Virus record (IMG/VR): IMGVR_UViG_3300025121_000038
Location: 16,999-80,998 of that record
DNA: 64,000 bases
Strand: one strand, 5' to 3'
Source: a virus
Of the stretch, positions 39,918-48,340 are shown in pieces. How positions within the stretch are numbered: the first letter of the stretch is position 1; each line of letters begins with the position of its first letter. Made by a program: the position numbers and the translations under genes. A model generated the notes under the pieces. The model was not told the DNA's origin, searched no databases, and saw only the letters and a list, made by a program, of their open reading frames with translations.

Positions 39918-40118
39918 CTATCCTCGCATCGCTACCACACGATTTCCGACTTTAACTCGTTTGGCTGCATACACCCCGCTCTGTCCGACCCAATCAACCA
40001 CCTTCTGAGCCTTGCTGCGGTCAGGGTACACAGTAGCCTTCATGATGTCAGAAAGCCAGGATTCAGTCTTCTTGTCCCAATACTGACTATTTCGAATTAC
40101 AACCCATTCAAAGCCCAT
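39918..40118 (-). CDS. Hypothetical protein, 66 aa
   Basis: Starts MGFEWVVIRNSQYWDKKTES; a small basic beta-type protein. Base composition is less AT-rich than the flanks. No family recognised. Confidence 0.6.
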   Translation of the reverse strand: MGFEWVVIRNSQYWDKKTESWLSDIMKATVYPDRSKAQKVVDWVGQSGVYAAKRVKVGNRVVAMRG

Positions 40119-40139
40119 GATATATTCCTTTCAAAAGGT

Positions 40140-40349
40140 TTAGCGGTTGGGGTCAAACATATAAGAAGGGAGCCGGGTCTCGATATAAATCGGTTTTGTG
40201 GGCTGGCTAGGTGTTAGGTCACGCTTGTTGTCTTCGTAGTTTGAGTACCGGAAGTCGTCATCACGGTTTTCGTCACCGTACTGGTCAAGCTCGTTATCGT
40301 AGCTCATTGCTTCTTCATCCTTATGCTTTCGGTTACTGTTCATGTTCAT
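40140..40349 (-). CDS. Small highly charged protein, 69 aa
   Basis: Starts MNMNSNRKHKDEEAMSYDNE. Asp/Glu/Asn/Tyr-rich and probably disordered; the C-terminus IYIETRLPSYMF may be a binding peptide. Function unknown. Confidence 0.55.
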   Translation of the reverse strand: MNMNSNRKHKDEEAMSYDNELDQYGDENRDDDFRYSNYEDNKRDLTPSQPTKPIYIETRLPSYMFDPNR

Positions 40350-40376
40350 AAAGATAACGATGTGTGGTTAGATTAT

Positions 40377-40835
40377 TTAAGACAAGAAATACATCTTTCT
40401 TGCTTCTGAGGAAGATAAAAGATTCATGCCGAAAATGTTTTCTGGTATTAGTTTATTGGCTCTATTAGCGATATTCATAGTCATGAATGTACCACTGTAC
40501 ATTTTCTTTCCAGTCCAAAAAGCGGCTACCGTGTCACTTAATTCTACTATATGTTCATTCCGAGCACGGTATGTAACTCGACTGTCATGTACTATATCTG
40601 CTGTGTCACATACAGACATGTCTACCTTTTTCTTATCATAAGGTAGAGTCACTATCCTCTTAATGTGAGGATGGTTTATATAGAACCAATGATGGACATA
40701 GACATCGATACCTATACACCCACCTGTAACTATCGTGTCCGGTTGTAGTCTTAAGAATAAATCTTCCAAACACGCATCGACATATGCTTTTTCACCATTA
40801 CGAAGGGTCTGAGTTCCTGTAAATCCTAAGATCAT
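40377..40835 (-). CDS. SLOG/Rossmann-type protein, 152 aa
   Basis: The start is taken at MILGFTGTQTLRNGEKAYVD. The motifs TGTQT, VTGGCIGIDVYVHH and YRARNEHIVELSDTVAAFW match SLOG-superfamily proteins, which bind nucleotide-derived ligands and occur in conflict systems. The ligand is unknown. Confidence 0.75.
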   Translation of the reverse strand: MILGFTGTQTLRNGEKAYVDACLEDLFLRLQPDTIVTGGCIGIDVYVHHWFYINHPHIKRIVTLPYDKKKVDMSVCDTADIVHDSRVTYRARNEHIVELSDTVAAFWTGKKMYSGTFMTMNIANRANKLIPENIFGMNLLSSSEARKMYFLS

Positions 40836-40884
40836 GTTTTTAAGACTTTTGGCCAAAGTTACTTTCAATTATAAGTCTATGTGC

Positions 40885-41181
40885 TCAATCATTTTGATTT
40901 CCACTTTGAATAATATCGCTTTGCTTAACGTGTTTTATCAACCACGGTCTGAAAGTGTTTATAAACACTTCTCTATCTAAAATTTCTAGTATCGCGCGAT
41001 CTTCGGAATAACGAACCACACACCCACGCAACTCTTTAAAAGCGTCTTTAGCATATTCAGCTTCCGTCCGGCCTTTGAATAGCTCTTCGTTGAACTCAAC
41101 CTCCGCTATAATTCTATAGATGTCGTCCAAACTCGGTCGACCTAATACCATATTCATAAAATTATTCAAAAACTTTTTCAT
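40885..41181 (-). CDS. Hypothetical protein, 98 aa, related to the gene at 41244
   Basis: The stretch VEFNEELFKGRTEAEYAKDA ... EVFINTFRPWLIKHV parallels MSFKPELLAGRTEEEVAQEA ... DAFVAGMDAWFEKYL of the neighbouring gene, so the two are tandem paralogues. Function unknown. Confidence 0.65.
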   Translation of the reverse strand: MKKFLNNFMNMVLGRPSLDDIYRIIAEVEFNEELFKGRTEAEYAKDAFKELRGCVVRYSEDRAILEILDREVFINTFRPWLIKHVKQSDIIQSGNQND

Positions 41182-41243
41182 CTAAACTAACCCTTCCATG
41201 AATGATGTGACTAATAACACTTGAGTTCTCGTAAACCCTAAAA

Positions 41244-41465
41244 TCACTGGTCTACAACTAGCTTGTTTAGGTATTTTTCAAACCACGCATCCATACCTGC
41301 TACAAACGCATCTGCATCGACAATACGCAATTCCAAAGCCCCAACAACCTCAACTCCAGGCAGCTCCGAAATAGCTTCTTGAGCTACTTCCTCTTCAGTC
41401 CGCCCTGCCAAAAGCTCCGGTTTGAAACTCATTTTCGTAAAAATCGAAGTCAAGTCTTTAGACAT
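41244..41465 (-). CDS. Hypothetical protein, 73 aa, paralogue of the gene at 40885
   Basis: Starts MSKDLTSIFTKMSFKPELLA. Acidic; shares the E-L-x-x-GRTE core with its neighbour. The more GC-rich codon use compared with the sister suggests different ages or origins. Confidence 0.65.
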   Translation of the reverse strand: MSKDLTSIFTKMSFKPELLAGRTEEEVAQEAISELPGVEVVGALELRIVDADAFVAGMDAWFEKYLNKLVVDQ

Positions 41466-41476
41466 GTTACTACCCT

Positions 41477-42325
41477 CTAAAATTTAGTTTCTCCATGTAT
41501 CGGATGATAGACAGACCTAGCATCCAAATCAATTAAGACGTATTTAGGCGGACAAGCCCCAGGTTGTATAGCTAATGTATCTCCTATACTCGTATACCAT
41601 TGTCCTGTGGTCCTTGGAGACTCATGTATATGTCCGTGGAGACTAAGCAAAGGTTGGTGCTTTGCTATGTAATCCAATCCTGCTTTAGATCCTACACGCT
41701 CTCCATTACTGATTACGTCTAAACCTCCGTGTGAGGGAGGTGAGTGCATAACGAAAATGCTTTTGGAAAAATCAGGTGAACCAGGTAACTTTGACAGTCT
41801 TTCTTTAAGAGTTGGTCTTCTGGCTATTTCATCCTCCCATGATCCACTTAGTTTTACAAAATGGAATTGGTCTGTGATAACTGGATCACTATATTGAACA
41901 AGATTTGGAATGGGTTCTAAGTCTCCACAAACCCAGTCTTTTAAACCAAAGGGATAATCAGGAACCCAAGGCATACCTAAAATCCAATACTCACCGAACC
42001 GAATCCATCCTCTTTCATCTAAACGAATCATAGTACCAAGACTATCTGCTTTATCTAAAAGATGGACAATGCCTTTTGCATCGTCATTACCAAATTGAGT
42101 ATAGAACCGGATTCCATTTTGTCTCAATCTCTCAGCTTCGGGTAATAACCAGGATTGAAAAAATTCCTGCTGTGACTTACTAAAAGGAGTTCCTGATTTG
42201 AAATTCTTGGGTAATATATCTCCACCGTTTACTATTACTTGACATTTAAAATCAATAGCCGCTTGGAACGCTTCTTTATATGCACTATGGTTACCATGAA
42301 AATCTGTGATATAAATAAATCTCAT
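41477..42325 (-). CDS. Calcineurin-like metallophosphoesterase, 282 aa
   Basis: Motifs TDFHGNHSAY, VNGGDILPKN, QFGNDDAKG, VMHSPPSHGG and SLHGHIHESP give the full dimetal site. Function is hydrolysis of a phosphoester of unknown type. Its N-terminus was duplicated: a 21-codon copy lies at 42619-42684. Confidence 0.88.
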   Translation of the reverse strand: MRFIYITDFHGNHSAYKEAFQAAIDFKCQVIVNGGDILPKNFKSGTPFSKSQQEFFQSWLLPEAERLRQNGIRFYTQFGNDDAKGIVHLLDKADSLGTMIRLDERGWIRFGEYWILGMPWVPDYPFGLKDWVCGDLEPIPNLVQYSDPVITDQFHFVKLSGSWEDEIARRPTLKERLSKLPGSPDFSKSIFVMHSPPSHGGLDVISNGERVGSKAGLDYIAKHQPLLSLHGHIHESPRTTGQWYTSIGDTLAIQPGACPPKYVLIDLDARSVYHPIHGETKF

Positions 42326-42598
42326 TTATTCCTCAAAAATTAGGTCTAGTTTGTTTACATGTCTAAGAAACTGTGAAGGAATTCCATATACAGGGTTCTT
42401 CTTTTTACCGTCTTGTATGACCGCTACTATACCGGGACAATCTGAAACTCCAAAATCACAATCTCGATAAAGTTTTACAGGATGGAATTTAGACCCTTTG
42501 AAAAGCGTTACAGAATTGGTCCATATTTCATAATCTTGGGTGAGAATATAAACTTGACTAGATATTTCTCGTATTTCTGTATTACGAACTCTCCCCAT
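42326..42598 (-). CDS. Hypothetical protein, 90 aa, C-terminal LIFEE motif
   Basis: Starts MGRVRNTEIREISSQVYILT. The body (FKGSKFHPVKLYRD ... PGIVAVIQDG ... YGIPSQFLRHVNKL) resembles the gene at 42681 (FKIGDKVKLVKIY ... DYVAVVNID ... RGFPSQKLKLVY). It ends in LDLIFEE, a motif shared by several neighbours. Probably a small SH3-like domain. Confidence 0.65.
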   Translation of the reverse strand: MGRVRNTEIREISSQVYILTQDYEIWTNSVTLFKGSKFHPVKLYRDCDFGVSDCPGIVAVIQDGKKKNPVYGIPSQFLRHVNKLDLIFEE

Positions 42599-42618
42599 CT
42601 AAAACCCTTTTTCTAATC

Positions 42619-42684
42619 TTATGAGATGTCAACATTATAAGCATTGTGATTGCCGTGAAAATCCATGATATAAATAAATCTCAT
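42619..42684 (-). pseudogene. Truncated copy of the metallophosphoesterase N-terminus
   Basis: A 21-codon frame (MRFIYIMDFHGNHNAY) almost repeats the first residues of the phosphoesterase at 42325 (MRFIYITDFHGNHSAY), then stops. It follows the paralogue at 42681, so a two-gene unit was duplicated and one phosphoesterase copy was lost. Confidence 0.8.
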
Positions 42685-42968
42685 ATATCCTCAAACAAAA
42701 GACCTAATTTTGTTACACTATAAACAAGTTTTAATTTTTGTGATGGGAACCCACGTACTTTTGATTTTGTTATATTATCAATATTCACAACAGCCACATA
42801 ATCTGGGGCAACGTCTAAACAATGTCCAAAAGGTTTATCTGGATATATTTTGACAAGTTTGACTTTATCTCCTATCTTAAAATCAAACTTACTACCAAAG
42901 TCCCAAGAGTGAGACTCTACTACCTCATAAGTTTCTTCAGAAACTCCCAATATATCAAGAAACATCAT
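42681..42968 (-). CDS. Hypothetical protein, 95 aa, C-terminal LLFED motif
   Basis: Starts MMFLDILGVSEETYEVVESH, with an SH3/KOW-like centre. Paralogue of the gene at 42326. It ends GLLFEDI and overlaps the upstream NADAR gene by 14 nt. Confidence 0.65.
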   Translation of the reverse strand: MMFLDILGVSEETYEVVESHSWDFGSKFDFKIGDKVKLVKIYPDKPFGHCLDVAPDYVAVVNIDNITKSKVRGFPSQKLKLVYSVTKLGLLFEDI

Positions 42969-43416
42969 TAACCAACCGGTCTCTAATATTATGTAGCCTA
43001 GAGCAAAACTCTGTTTCTGTTAAAACCGTGTCTGATTTTTTGCTTTTACCCATACTATGAGTCAGGACAGCATTACCTGTAGAAAGAAGTGCTCTTCGAA
43101 AACCCTGATTTTTAGACAAAGCATCAAAAGCTCTATCCAATAAGTCTTGATACTCTTCAGAATCTCGTTTGTAAGCTACATCATTCCACCACAGAGTCTG
43201 AACAGATTTCCAGGCTTTATTACGTTTCTGTCCTCTGCGCTTTGCGGCTAAACCAACAAGCTTACATACTTCTACCTGGATGTGGATCTTATCAAACTTA
43301 AAGGACTGTAGGAGGCCTTCAAAACTGTTACATTCTACTCCATCAAACACGAACGGATGAGGAGCAAAATTACTCAAAGAGCTAGAAGCTCCTCCACTTT
43401 TTGACCCTATGTTCAT
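42955..43416 (-). CDS. NADAR (YbiA-like) domain protein, 153 aa
   Basis: The signature LSNFAPHPFVFDGVECNSFE, then AYKRDSEEYQDLLDRAFDAL, RRALLSTGNAVLTHSMG and VLTETEFCSRLHNIRDRL fits the NADAR/YbiA superfamily, N-glycosidases acting on ADP-ribose-type substrates. Some members remove ADP-ribose from guanine in DNA and counter DarT toxins. With the PARP-type protein this suggests ADP-ribose metabolism in the phage. Confidence 0.85.
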   Translation of the reverse strand: MNIGSKSGGASSSLSNFAPHPFVFDGVECNSFEGLLQSFKFDKIHIQVEVCKLVGLAAKRRGQKRNKAWKSVQTLWWNDVAYKRDSEEYQDLLDRAFDALSKNQGFRRALLSTGNAVLTHSMGKSKKSDTVLTETEFCSRLHNIRDRLVNDVS

Positions 43417-43425
43417 GATTTTCTT

Positions 43426-43758
43426 CTACTCCTCAAATAATAAAGATTCCCGTGTTGGTAAATTTGACCATAAAGTCAAACTACTTCTAAGTATTCCCAT
43501 AGCCCAACACTTTGGCTGAGGTATAAAATAGTCTTTTACTGCTAAAACATAAGACGAATTCCACTTATAAAAACCATAGGGCACATCATCTTTTTCACGT
43601 ATTAGTCTAACTCTTTCACCAACATAGAAATTATATTCTATTACGCCAACTGTCATAGGTGTTGTTATGATATATATTTCAGGAGAACATTCCATGACCA
43701 CTATGCTTCCATCTGTAGAATGATTACAAACGTTAGCATATATCATATCACAAGTCAT
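43426..43758 (-). CDS. Hypothetical protein, 110 aa, C-terminal LLFEE motif
   Basis: Starts MTCDMIYANVCNHSTDGSIV; beta-rich centre with FYVGERVRLIREKDDVPYGF, similar in layout to the genes at 42326 and 42681. Ends ESLLFEE. Confidence 0.65.
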   Translation of the reverse strand: MTCDMIYANVCNHSTDGSIVVMECSPEIYIITTPMTVGVIEYNFYVGERVRLIREKDDVPYGFYKWNSSYVLAVKDYFIPQPKCWAMGILRSSLTLWSNLPTRESLLFEE

Positions 43759-44060
43759 TTTTTGAATTTCCTGGGATTATACTGAGCTTTATAACACAAA
43801 GCAATATAGAGACCTTTATCTATCCCCATTCCTTTCCAAAATCTCTTCTCAGCCTCTACGAAGAGATTCCCATAAATATCTTGGGATTTTTCCAGAAAAG
43901 AGTAATACAGGGTCGTCATACGTCTTATGTCCGCCACTGTATATTTTGAATATGCAGCCTTAATAGCTATACCTTTTTCAGACTGCGACATTTCTTCGTA
44001 AAGTTTTGAAGAGACAATAGACTTAGATAGGTCGGTCAATCTAGAAGGAACATCAGACAT
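43755..44060 (-). CDS. Hypothetical protein, 101 aa
   Basis: Starts MSDVPSRLTDLSKSIVSSKL; helical, basic C-terminus. It overlaps the downstream gene by 4 nt. No family recognised. Confidence 0.6.
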   Translation of the reverse strand: MSDVPSRLTDLSKSIVSSKLYEEMSQSEKGIAIKAAYSKYTVADIRRMTTLYYSFLEKSQDIYGNLFVEAEKRFWKGMGIDKGLYIALCYKAQYNPRKFKK

Positions 44061-44099
44061 AGGTCACTCCATATTTTTATGTTATGGAGTACAAACGCA

Positions 44100-45281
44100 T
44101 TACAGCCCAATAAGATAAGGAGCAAATGTTTGCGGATGCAGATTAATATACCAGGCACCATAACCAATCACAACACAACATATCAAACCCACAAAGGCAT
44201 ATCCTACCAGGCTCTTCGCGGGTATCTCAAACAGTTTGATCAATACCCATAGTCCAAGAGCTGTTCCTGCGTATTTTGATAGACCCACAAAGTCAAAATA
44301 CTGCCCGAAGAAAACCATACCTAAAGCACCACCTACCATCAGGAGGTTAGCGAGAAGCCGCTCCGGATCAAACCCGTCACTGTAGTACCATTTAGCAGAG
44401 TAAATTAAGAGTCCGCCGAATCCTGCTATGGAACATATGTGGAAAACGCCTGGCTCAAATATAGATACAAAACCTAACTGACTACCTCCTAGCCTAAACA
44501 TCACGAATGCGGATAACATAAGAAGGGCTGTGATGGTAGTACGAGGTACTAGTCTCTCAAACATTTTACCATACGCGTCGCTAAACCAAATGGACAACAT
44601 TAAGGTCAATATAGCTACAGCTGCGGTCAGTTGGGATCCAAAATATATAGCTAGGATCGCAGTCCCTACCCCGTGTATAAATAGTAAAACCGGACCAGCG
44701 TCTTCTAATTTGACATTGATGTGCAAATACGAGCTGAGCGAAAGTCCACATCCAAACAGTACCGAGGCTAGTAATGTCAAGTATGTTTGTACAGCCGGGT
44801 CAGAACCTGGAAGGATAGATACTACATAGGCTATGAGCGCATAAAGTCCTAACTCCCAAACCACTTTAGGCACAGCTAGTATCACCTCTGATAGATGGAA
44901 AAGTATCACCCCTAAACAGAATACCCCAAGCCCTATTACAAGGACCCATACAAAATTAATGAAAGTGATGTATGCGGCCACCTTTTGCATCACATTTAAT
45001 TCGGGTGTTGTCTCTAACCCCACTTTCAAATTCATTAAAGATTCAATATTAAGAGTTGACTTTGTCAAACTAGAGGCATCTTTAAGATATTGATTTATAA
45101 TAGGTTGGGCTTGTCCTTCTGTGATAGCTTGGCCAGAAACCATCTTTTGAACTGTATCTACTCGTATTTGAAGAACAGCTATGTCTCTTGGATTTGGAGA
45201 ACCATTTTGACTTTGAGCCGACAGGGGTACGGTTAACATACAGAAAAACAAACTTAACATCCAAACCAATCTTTTCAACAT
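44100..45281 (-). CDS. Multi-spanning membrane protein with signal peptide, 393 aa
   Basis: The start at MLKRLVWMLSLFFCMLTVPL (AAAGGAAA upstream) gives a cleavable-looking signal ending near LSAQS. A soluble segment of about 80 residues follows, then about ten hydrophobic helices. It should be an inner-membrane protein with a periplasmic N-terminal domain. No transporter signature recognised; it could be involved in superinfection control or lysis regulation, but that is only a guess. Confidence 0.75.
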   Translation of the reverse strand: MLKRLVWMLSLFFCMLTVPLSAQSQNGSPNPRDIAVLQIRVDTVQKMVSGQAITEGQAQPIINQYLKDASSLTKSTLNIESLMNLKVGLETTPELNVMQKVAAYITFINFVWVLVIGLGVFCLGVILFHLSEVILAVPKVVWELGLYALIAYVVSILPGSDPAVQTYLTLLASVLFGCGLSLSSYLHINVKLEDAGPVLLFIHGVGTAILAIYFGSQLTAAVAILTLMLSIWFSDAYGKMFERLVPRTTITALLMLSAFVMFRLGGSQLGFVSIFEPGVFHICSIAGFGGLLIYSAKWYYSDGFDPERLLANLLMVGGALGMVFFGQYFDFVGLSKYAGTALGLWVLIKLFEIPAKSLVGYAFVGLICCVVIGYGAWYINLHPQTFAPYLIGL

Positions 45282-45291
45282 ACTTTTCCTT

Positions 45292-45626
45292 TCATAGAAT
45301 GTGTATTGCATCTGACTCCCAAATAATCTGATCTTGAATAAACCCATATAAGACGACATCTAAATGTATGTAATGACTAGAGGATCTACGTCTATCATCA
45401 ATACGGTATGTACCTTGATGATATATAAATTCTAGTCCTGGATTGCTTTTATCTAAACCCCTCAATATGTTCTTTTTTCTGAGGATTATACGTGACCCTT
45501 CAGATAAAACTTCAAACCCAACAAATAGTTGATCATTACAGATAAATACAGATTATACAGAAAAGACTCTAAAGCCTCTTCTGTATAATCTGTCTCTTCT
45601 TCAAAAAGTAAGCTTAGTCTATCCAT
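45292..45626 (-). pseudogene. Two-frame gene starting with an LLFEE motif
   Basis: Frame 0 starts MDRLSLLFEEETDYTEEA and stops after 46 codons (45486). In the next frame a well-formed 88-codon stretch follows (NDQLFVGFEVLSEG ... SNPGLEFIYHQGTYRIDD ... DAIHIL) down to 45292 with no start codon of its own. A 15-bp hairpin lies where the frames meet. A frameshift mutation is most likely; recoding is possible. Confidence 0.6.
45548..45593. repeat. 15-bp inverted repeat at the frame junction
   Basis: acagattatacagaa pairs perfectly with its complement around a 16-nt loop inside the coding region of the two-frame gene. It could stall ribosomes, act as an inversion site or be a scar. Confidence 0.6.
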
Positions 45627-45629
45627 ATA

Positions 45630-45704
45630 GGTGCCCCTGGTGGGTTTTGATCCCACTGCCTTGGTATTTAAAGTACCTCGCTCTTCCAATTGAGCTACAG
45701 GGAC
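45630..45704 (-). tRNA. tRNA with ochre-reading anticodon UUA
   Basis: A well-formed cloverleaf: acceptor GTCCCTG/CAGGGGC, A73, D-arm GCTC-AATTGGAA-GAGC, anticodon arm GGTA-CTTTAAA-TACC with U33. Anticodon UUA pairs with UAA. The body resembles tRNA-Lys, whose loop CTTTTAA differs only slightly. T-loop ATCAAAA is unusual and CCA is not encoded. It stands alone, outside the arrays, and overlaps the end of the gene at 45695. Confidence 0.75.
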
Positions 45705-46081
45705 ATTTTTAATTTTATATCTTCTAATGCTTCCTTAATATGTTTTGGAAGACACAAATCTCTCATCCATTTAGGGTATTGTCTTAGCTCTTTATAGTCC
45801 AGGTCAACCCTATACACCCACCATCCATATCTATCATGACCATTCGGAAAGGGTAGTCTGAGCTGTTCGATATAATCTATTATCCATTCTATACACTCTG
45901 AACATGTAGGAGCATTTGACGTTGTCCAGACGCAACTCCCTATGTTCATATAATATAACCTTAAACCACATCTAAAATAGATACTTCCGAATTTGTCTAC
46001 TCTATCTATCATGTGGATAGGTTCTTCATCTTGTTGATACCAACATTGCGATATTGGGTAATGTCCTACGTCTATCATCAA
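45695..46081 (-). CDS. Hypothetical protein, 128 aa
   Basis: Starts MMIDVGHYPISQCWYQQDEE. Trp/Tyr-rich, with Cys residues CSECIEW. The final codons (MSL, TAG) overlap the first 10 nt of the UUA-anticodon tRNA, so mRNA and tRNA cannot both be made from one transcript. No family recognised. Confidence 0.6.
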   Translation of the reverse strand: MMIDVGHYPISQCWYQQDEEPIHMIDRVDKFGSIYFRCGLRLYYMNIGSCVWTTSNAPTCSECIEWIIDYIEQLRLPFPNGHDRYGWWVYRVDLDYKELRQYPKWMRDLCLPKHIKEALEDIKLKMSL

Positions 46082-46515
46082 TCGAACAATAACTCCATGC
46101 GTGACGTAAGTTCTGCTTGAGTCAAACCTTCAGTATTCGGACCCAGATAAACATCACATTCCATCATGTTTACATCTTTAAGCTTTGCCCAGAATAGACC
46201 CGCTTTAATAACTTTTTTGCCAGTTCCATTCCAGTCAAGGTGTTTTACACTGAAAGTAAGACTGTCGTACGTATCCGCTGTTCCCTGACGGATATATACT
46301 CGCCTCACCCGAAAGATGGTGCCTTTAGGTAATGTTACAGATACCACGACATTTACCATGTTTTCTCCGTAAAGTCCCCAATTAGCCCTAATATCTGTAA
46401 AGTGTCCAAGCTTTTGCCCAAAAGACATATTGCGTCGTTCTGGGTACAGGCGAAACGTCCAAGGAGCGGTAAGTATTAGCTCTGTTTTACAATTAGGCAC
46501 GAACAATTTCATCAT
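46078..46515 (-). CDS. Hypothetical protein, 145 aa, C-terminal LLFD motif
   Basis: Starts MMKLFVPNCKTELILTAPWT. The WTFRLYPERRN...VVVSVTLPKGTIFRVRRVYIRQG centre is a pattern also seen in other phage accessory proteins. Ends RMELLFD. Overlaps both neighbours by 4 nt. Confidence 0.65.
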   Translation of the reverse strand: MMKLFVPNCKTELILTAPWTFRLYPERRNMSFGQKLGHFTDIRANWGLYGENMVNVVVSVTLPKGTIFRVRRVYIRQGTADTYDSLTFSVKHLDWNGTGKKVIKAGLFWAKLKDVNMMECDVYLGPNTEGLTQAELTSRMELLFD

Positions 46516-46910
46516 ATCTCCATCTTCAATCGAGTTGTTGGTATCACTATGGCTTTTACTTCACACACTTCTAATATAGCAACTATCTTCTTAGACTCGT
46601 CTTTACTCCAATACCCAAGAAGGAAAGGACCTACCATAGAAGCCATTGCTTCTACCTTTATCTTTGCATCGTATAGTCCGATATCAAAAATCTTTCTAAA
46701 AGCTTTGATTAAATGTAGTTTCCCTCTATGCTCCTGCACTATAACTACGTCATCTTCTCTATATGCATTATCGAATAACGTTTCCGACCCAGGTGAAAAC
46801 TCAGACAAATCTCTGTCAAAATACTTAGAATCTTTAAGTAAGTAGAATATTTCACCTACTTCTTCTAAGTTACTGTTCAAAAGGTATGTCAGAACTTCTT
46901 CTTTAGTCAT
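46512..46910 (-). CDS. Hypothetical protein, 132 aa
   Basis: Starts MTKEEVLTYLLNSNLEEVGE. Alpha/beta protein of unknown role, coupled to the genes on both sides by ATGA overlaps. Confidence 0.6.
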   Translation of the reverse strand: MTKEEVLTYLLNSNLEEVGEIFYLLKDSKYFDRDLSEFSPGSETLFDNAYREDDVVIVQEHRGKLHLIKAFRKIFDIGLYDAKIKVEAMASMVGPFLLGYWSKDESKKIVAILEVCEVKAIVIPTTRLKMEI

Positions 46911-47935
46911 TGAAGTAATGCGAAAATACCGGCCAGTTCAGAGTCTACAACGGGAGTCTGTCCATCCGGAACCAGGGTTCCATTTAAGCAGTCCGTCTTA
47001 CCCATATACTTTTTGAACGTATACGAGATATAACCCATGTTGTTATAATTTTGATTCCACTGGGTATAGTACTCAATAATACTCGTCCTAAACCTAGGAC
47101 CCAGCTCTGCAAGTAGGTTAGGTGGCAGTGGCATGTCACCTACCTTATCTACATAAGAGCAATTCTTCACCACGTTGATTCTGTGGGTCATTTTCTTTTC
47201 TACCATGTACTCATGAAAAGTTCTTAGCCCTTCCTCTTCATCGTGAAACTCGTAAAATTCAAACCACACTTGGTATCGGTCTGTAGATCCATGTCGTCGA
47301 GCAAACCCAATGAAAACACCTCTCTCGCCAGCGGGTCTCGCATAGATACCCCCAGGTACAAGGTCTTTTGCCGAAATTTTCTTAAGCTCCCGTCGCTCCG
47401 TGGTCTTGGTCAAATCTCGATATAGAGGAGACCCTACTCGAGTGAGTTTCATTTGGCTACCTTGAACAGCCCATACATACTCGCCGTTTAGGATCCCACC
47501 CCTCTCAATACCCGCTTCAATCATCGCTTCCAGAATCACGTCTTCTCGAAGATCATAACAGTAACCTTCTTCACTCACTACCTTATAGGCTCGTCCTCCT
47601 TCACCACGAATCTCAAGGGTGATGATACGAAGACCCTTGATCGGAGAGTTAGGCACGTCTTCAAAAAGCTCAGTATCATCTTCAAATAGGACTTGAAGGC
47701 GATTCAGGGTGGGTGCTAGAAAAGGATGTGCCTTCGACCAGCTATCTGCGGTCTGATTAAAGCCTTTACTGTCACGGTCAACCGCAAAGGCTTTTCTAGC
47801 GACTACCTTATTGACCATTTCTGCCTTGTCTTGATACCACCATCCACGTCCCCACATCTCACTGAGGGTGAATGTTTCCGGTTTGCGACTGTAGATACGG
47901 AGATTCTTGGGGATGTGTCCCTTCACGTTTGCCAT
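46907..47935 (-). CDS. Hypothetical protein, 342 aa, paralogue of the gene at 57387
   Basis: Shares the order IPKNLRIYSRKPETF, LAPTLNRLQVLFEDD, RGEGGRAYKVV and LNGEYVWAVQGSQMKL with the plus-strand gene at 57387. The internal LQVLFEDD copy of the LLFEE-type motif is at about residue 82. Less AT-rich codon use than neighbours. No catalytic residues evident. An upstream TATAAATA resembles T4-type late promoters but may be chance. Confidence 0.7.
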   Translation of the reverse strand: MANVKGHIPKNLRIYSRKPETFTLSEMWGRGWWYQDKAEMVNKVVARKAFAVDRDSKGFNQTADSWSKAHPFLAPTLNRLQVLFEDDTELFEDVPNSPIKGLRIITLEIRGEGGRAYKVVSEEGYCYDLREDVILEAMIEAGIERGGILNGEYVWAVQGSQMKLTRVGSPLYRDLTKTTERRELKKISAKDLVPGGIYARPAGERGVFIGFARRHGSTDRYQVWFEFYEFHDEEEGLRTFHEYMVEKKMTHRINVVKNCSYVDKVGDMPLPPNLLAELGPRFRTSIIEYYTQWNQNYNNMGYISYTFKKYMGKTDCLNGTLVPDGQTPVVDSELAGIFALLQ

Positions 47936-47938
47936 TTT

Positions 47939-48049
47939 TTACTTATCCTTGATTGGGGTATTTATAACAAAAAACCATACATACCCTATCAACAAAGTGA
48001 CGGGTATGTTTATACTTAAAGCGATCAAAAGCTTGCAATCAATAATCAT
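47939..48049 (-). CDS. Single-span membrane micro-protein, 36 aa
   Basis: Starts MIIDCKLLIALSINIPVT with GGAG at good spacing. One hydrophobic helix covers most of the chain and a charged tail follows (NTPIKDK). It ends three bases before the next gene's ATG. Confidence 0.6.
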   Translation of the reverse strand: MIIDCKLLIALSINIPVTLLIGYVWFFVINTPIKDK

Positions 48050-48105
48050 AAAATCTCCAAAGCTACTTTCTTAAATCCTTTAAAAATATATTGGATATTT
48101 GATTT

Positions 48106-48327
48106 TTAATCGCTAAAAATAACAGTTTCTTTAGTATCTTCCCATTTCCACTCAGTACAAGGAAGATTTCTAACTATAGACTCAGTCCTACCAGAAACAT
48201 CCAAAAGAATCATTTCTCTTTCAAAATGATGATTTTGTTCTCGAATATTTTCTCTATACACATTGAGTACCGAGACTTTTTGGAGATTGCCTCTGTACAT
48301 TAAATAAAAAGTAAGGGTATAGCTCAT
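48106..48327 (-). CDS. Hypothetical protein, 73 aa
   Basis: The start is taken at MSYTLTFYLMYRGNLQKVSV, preceded by AGAGG; a longer frame overlapping the upstream gene is possible. Beta-rich, Trp-containing tail. No family recognised. Confidence 0.55.
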   Translation of the reverse strand: MSYTLTFYLMYRGNLQKVSVLNVYRENIREQNHHFEREMILLDVSGRTESIVRNLPCTEWKWEDTKETVIFSD

Positions 48328-48340
48328 AAAACCTCTGTTA

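Noticed and set aside
47955-47975. T4-type late promoter TATAAATA upstream of the gene at 46907
   Set aside because: The motif exists, but AT-rich sequence gives several others (for example near 52400), and no late sigma factor is known from this window.
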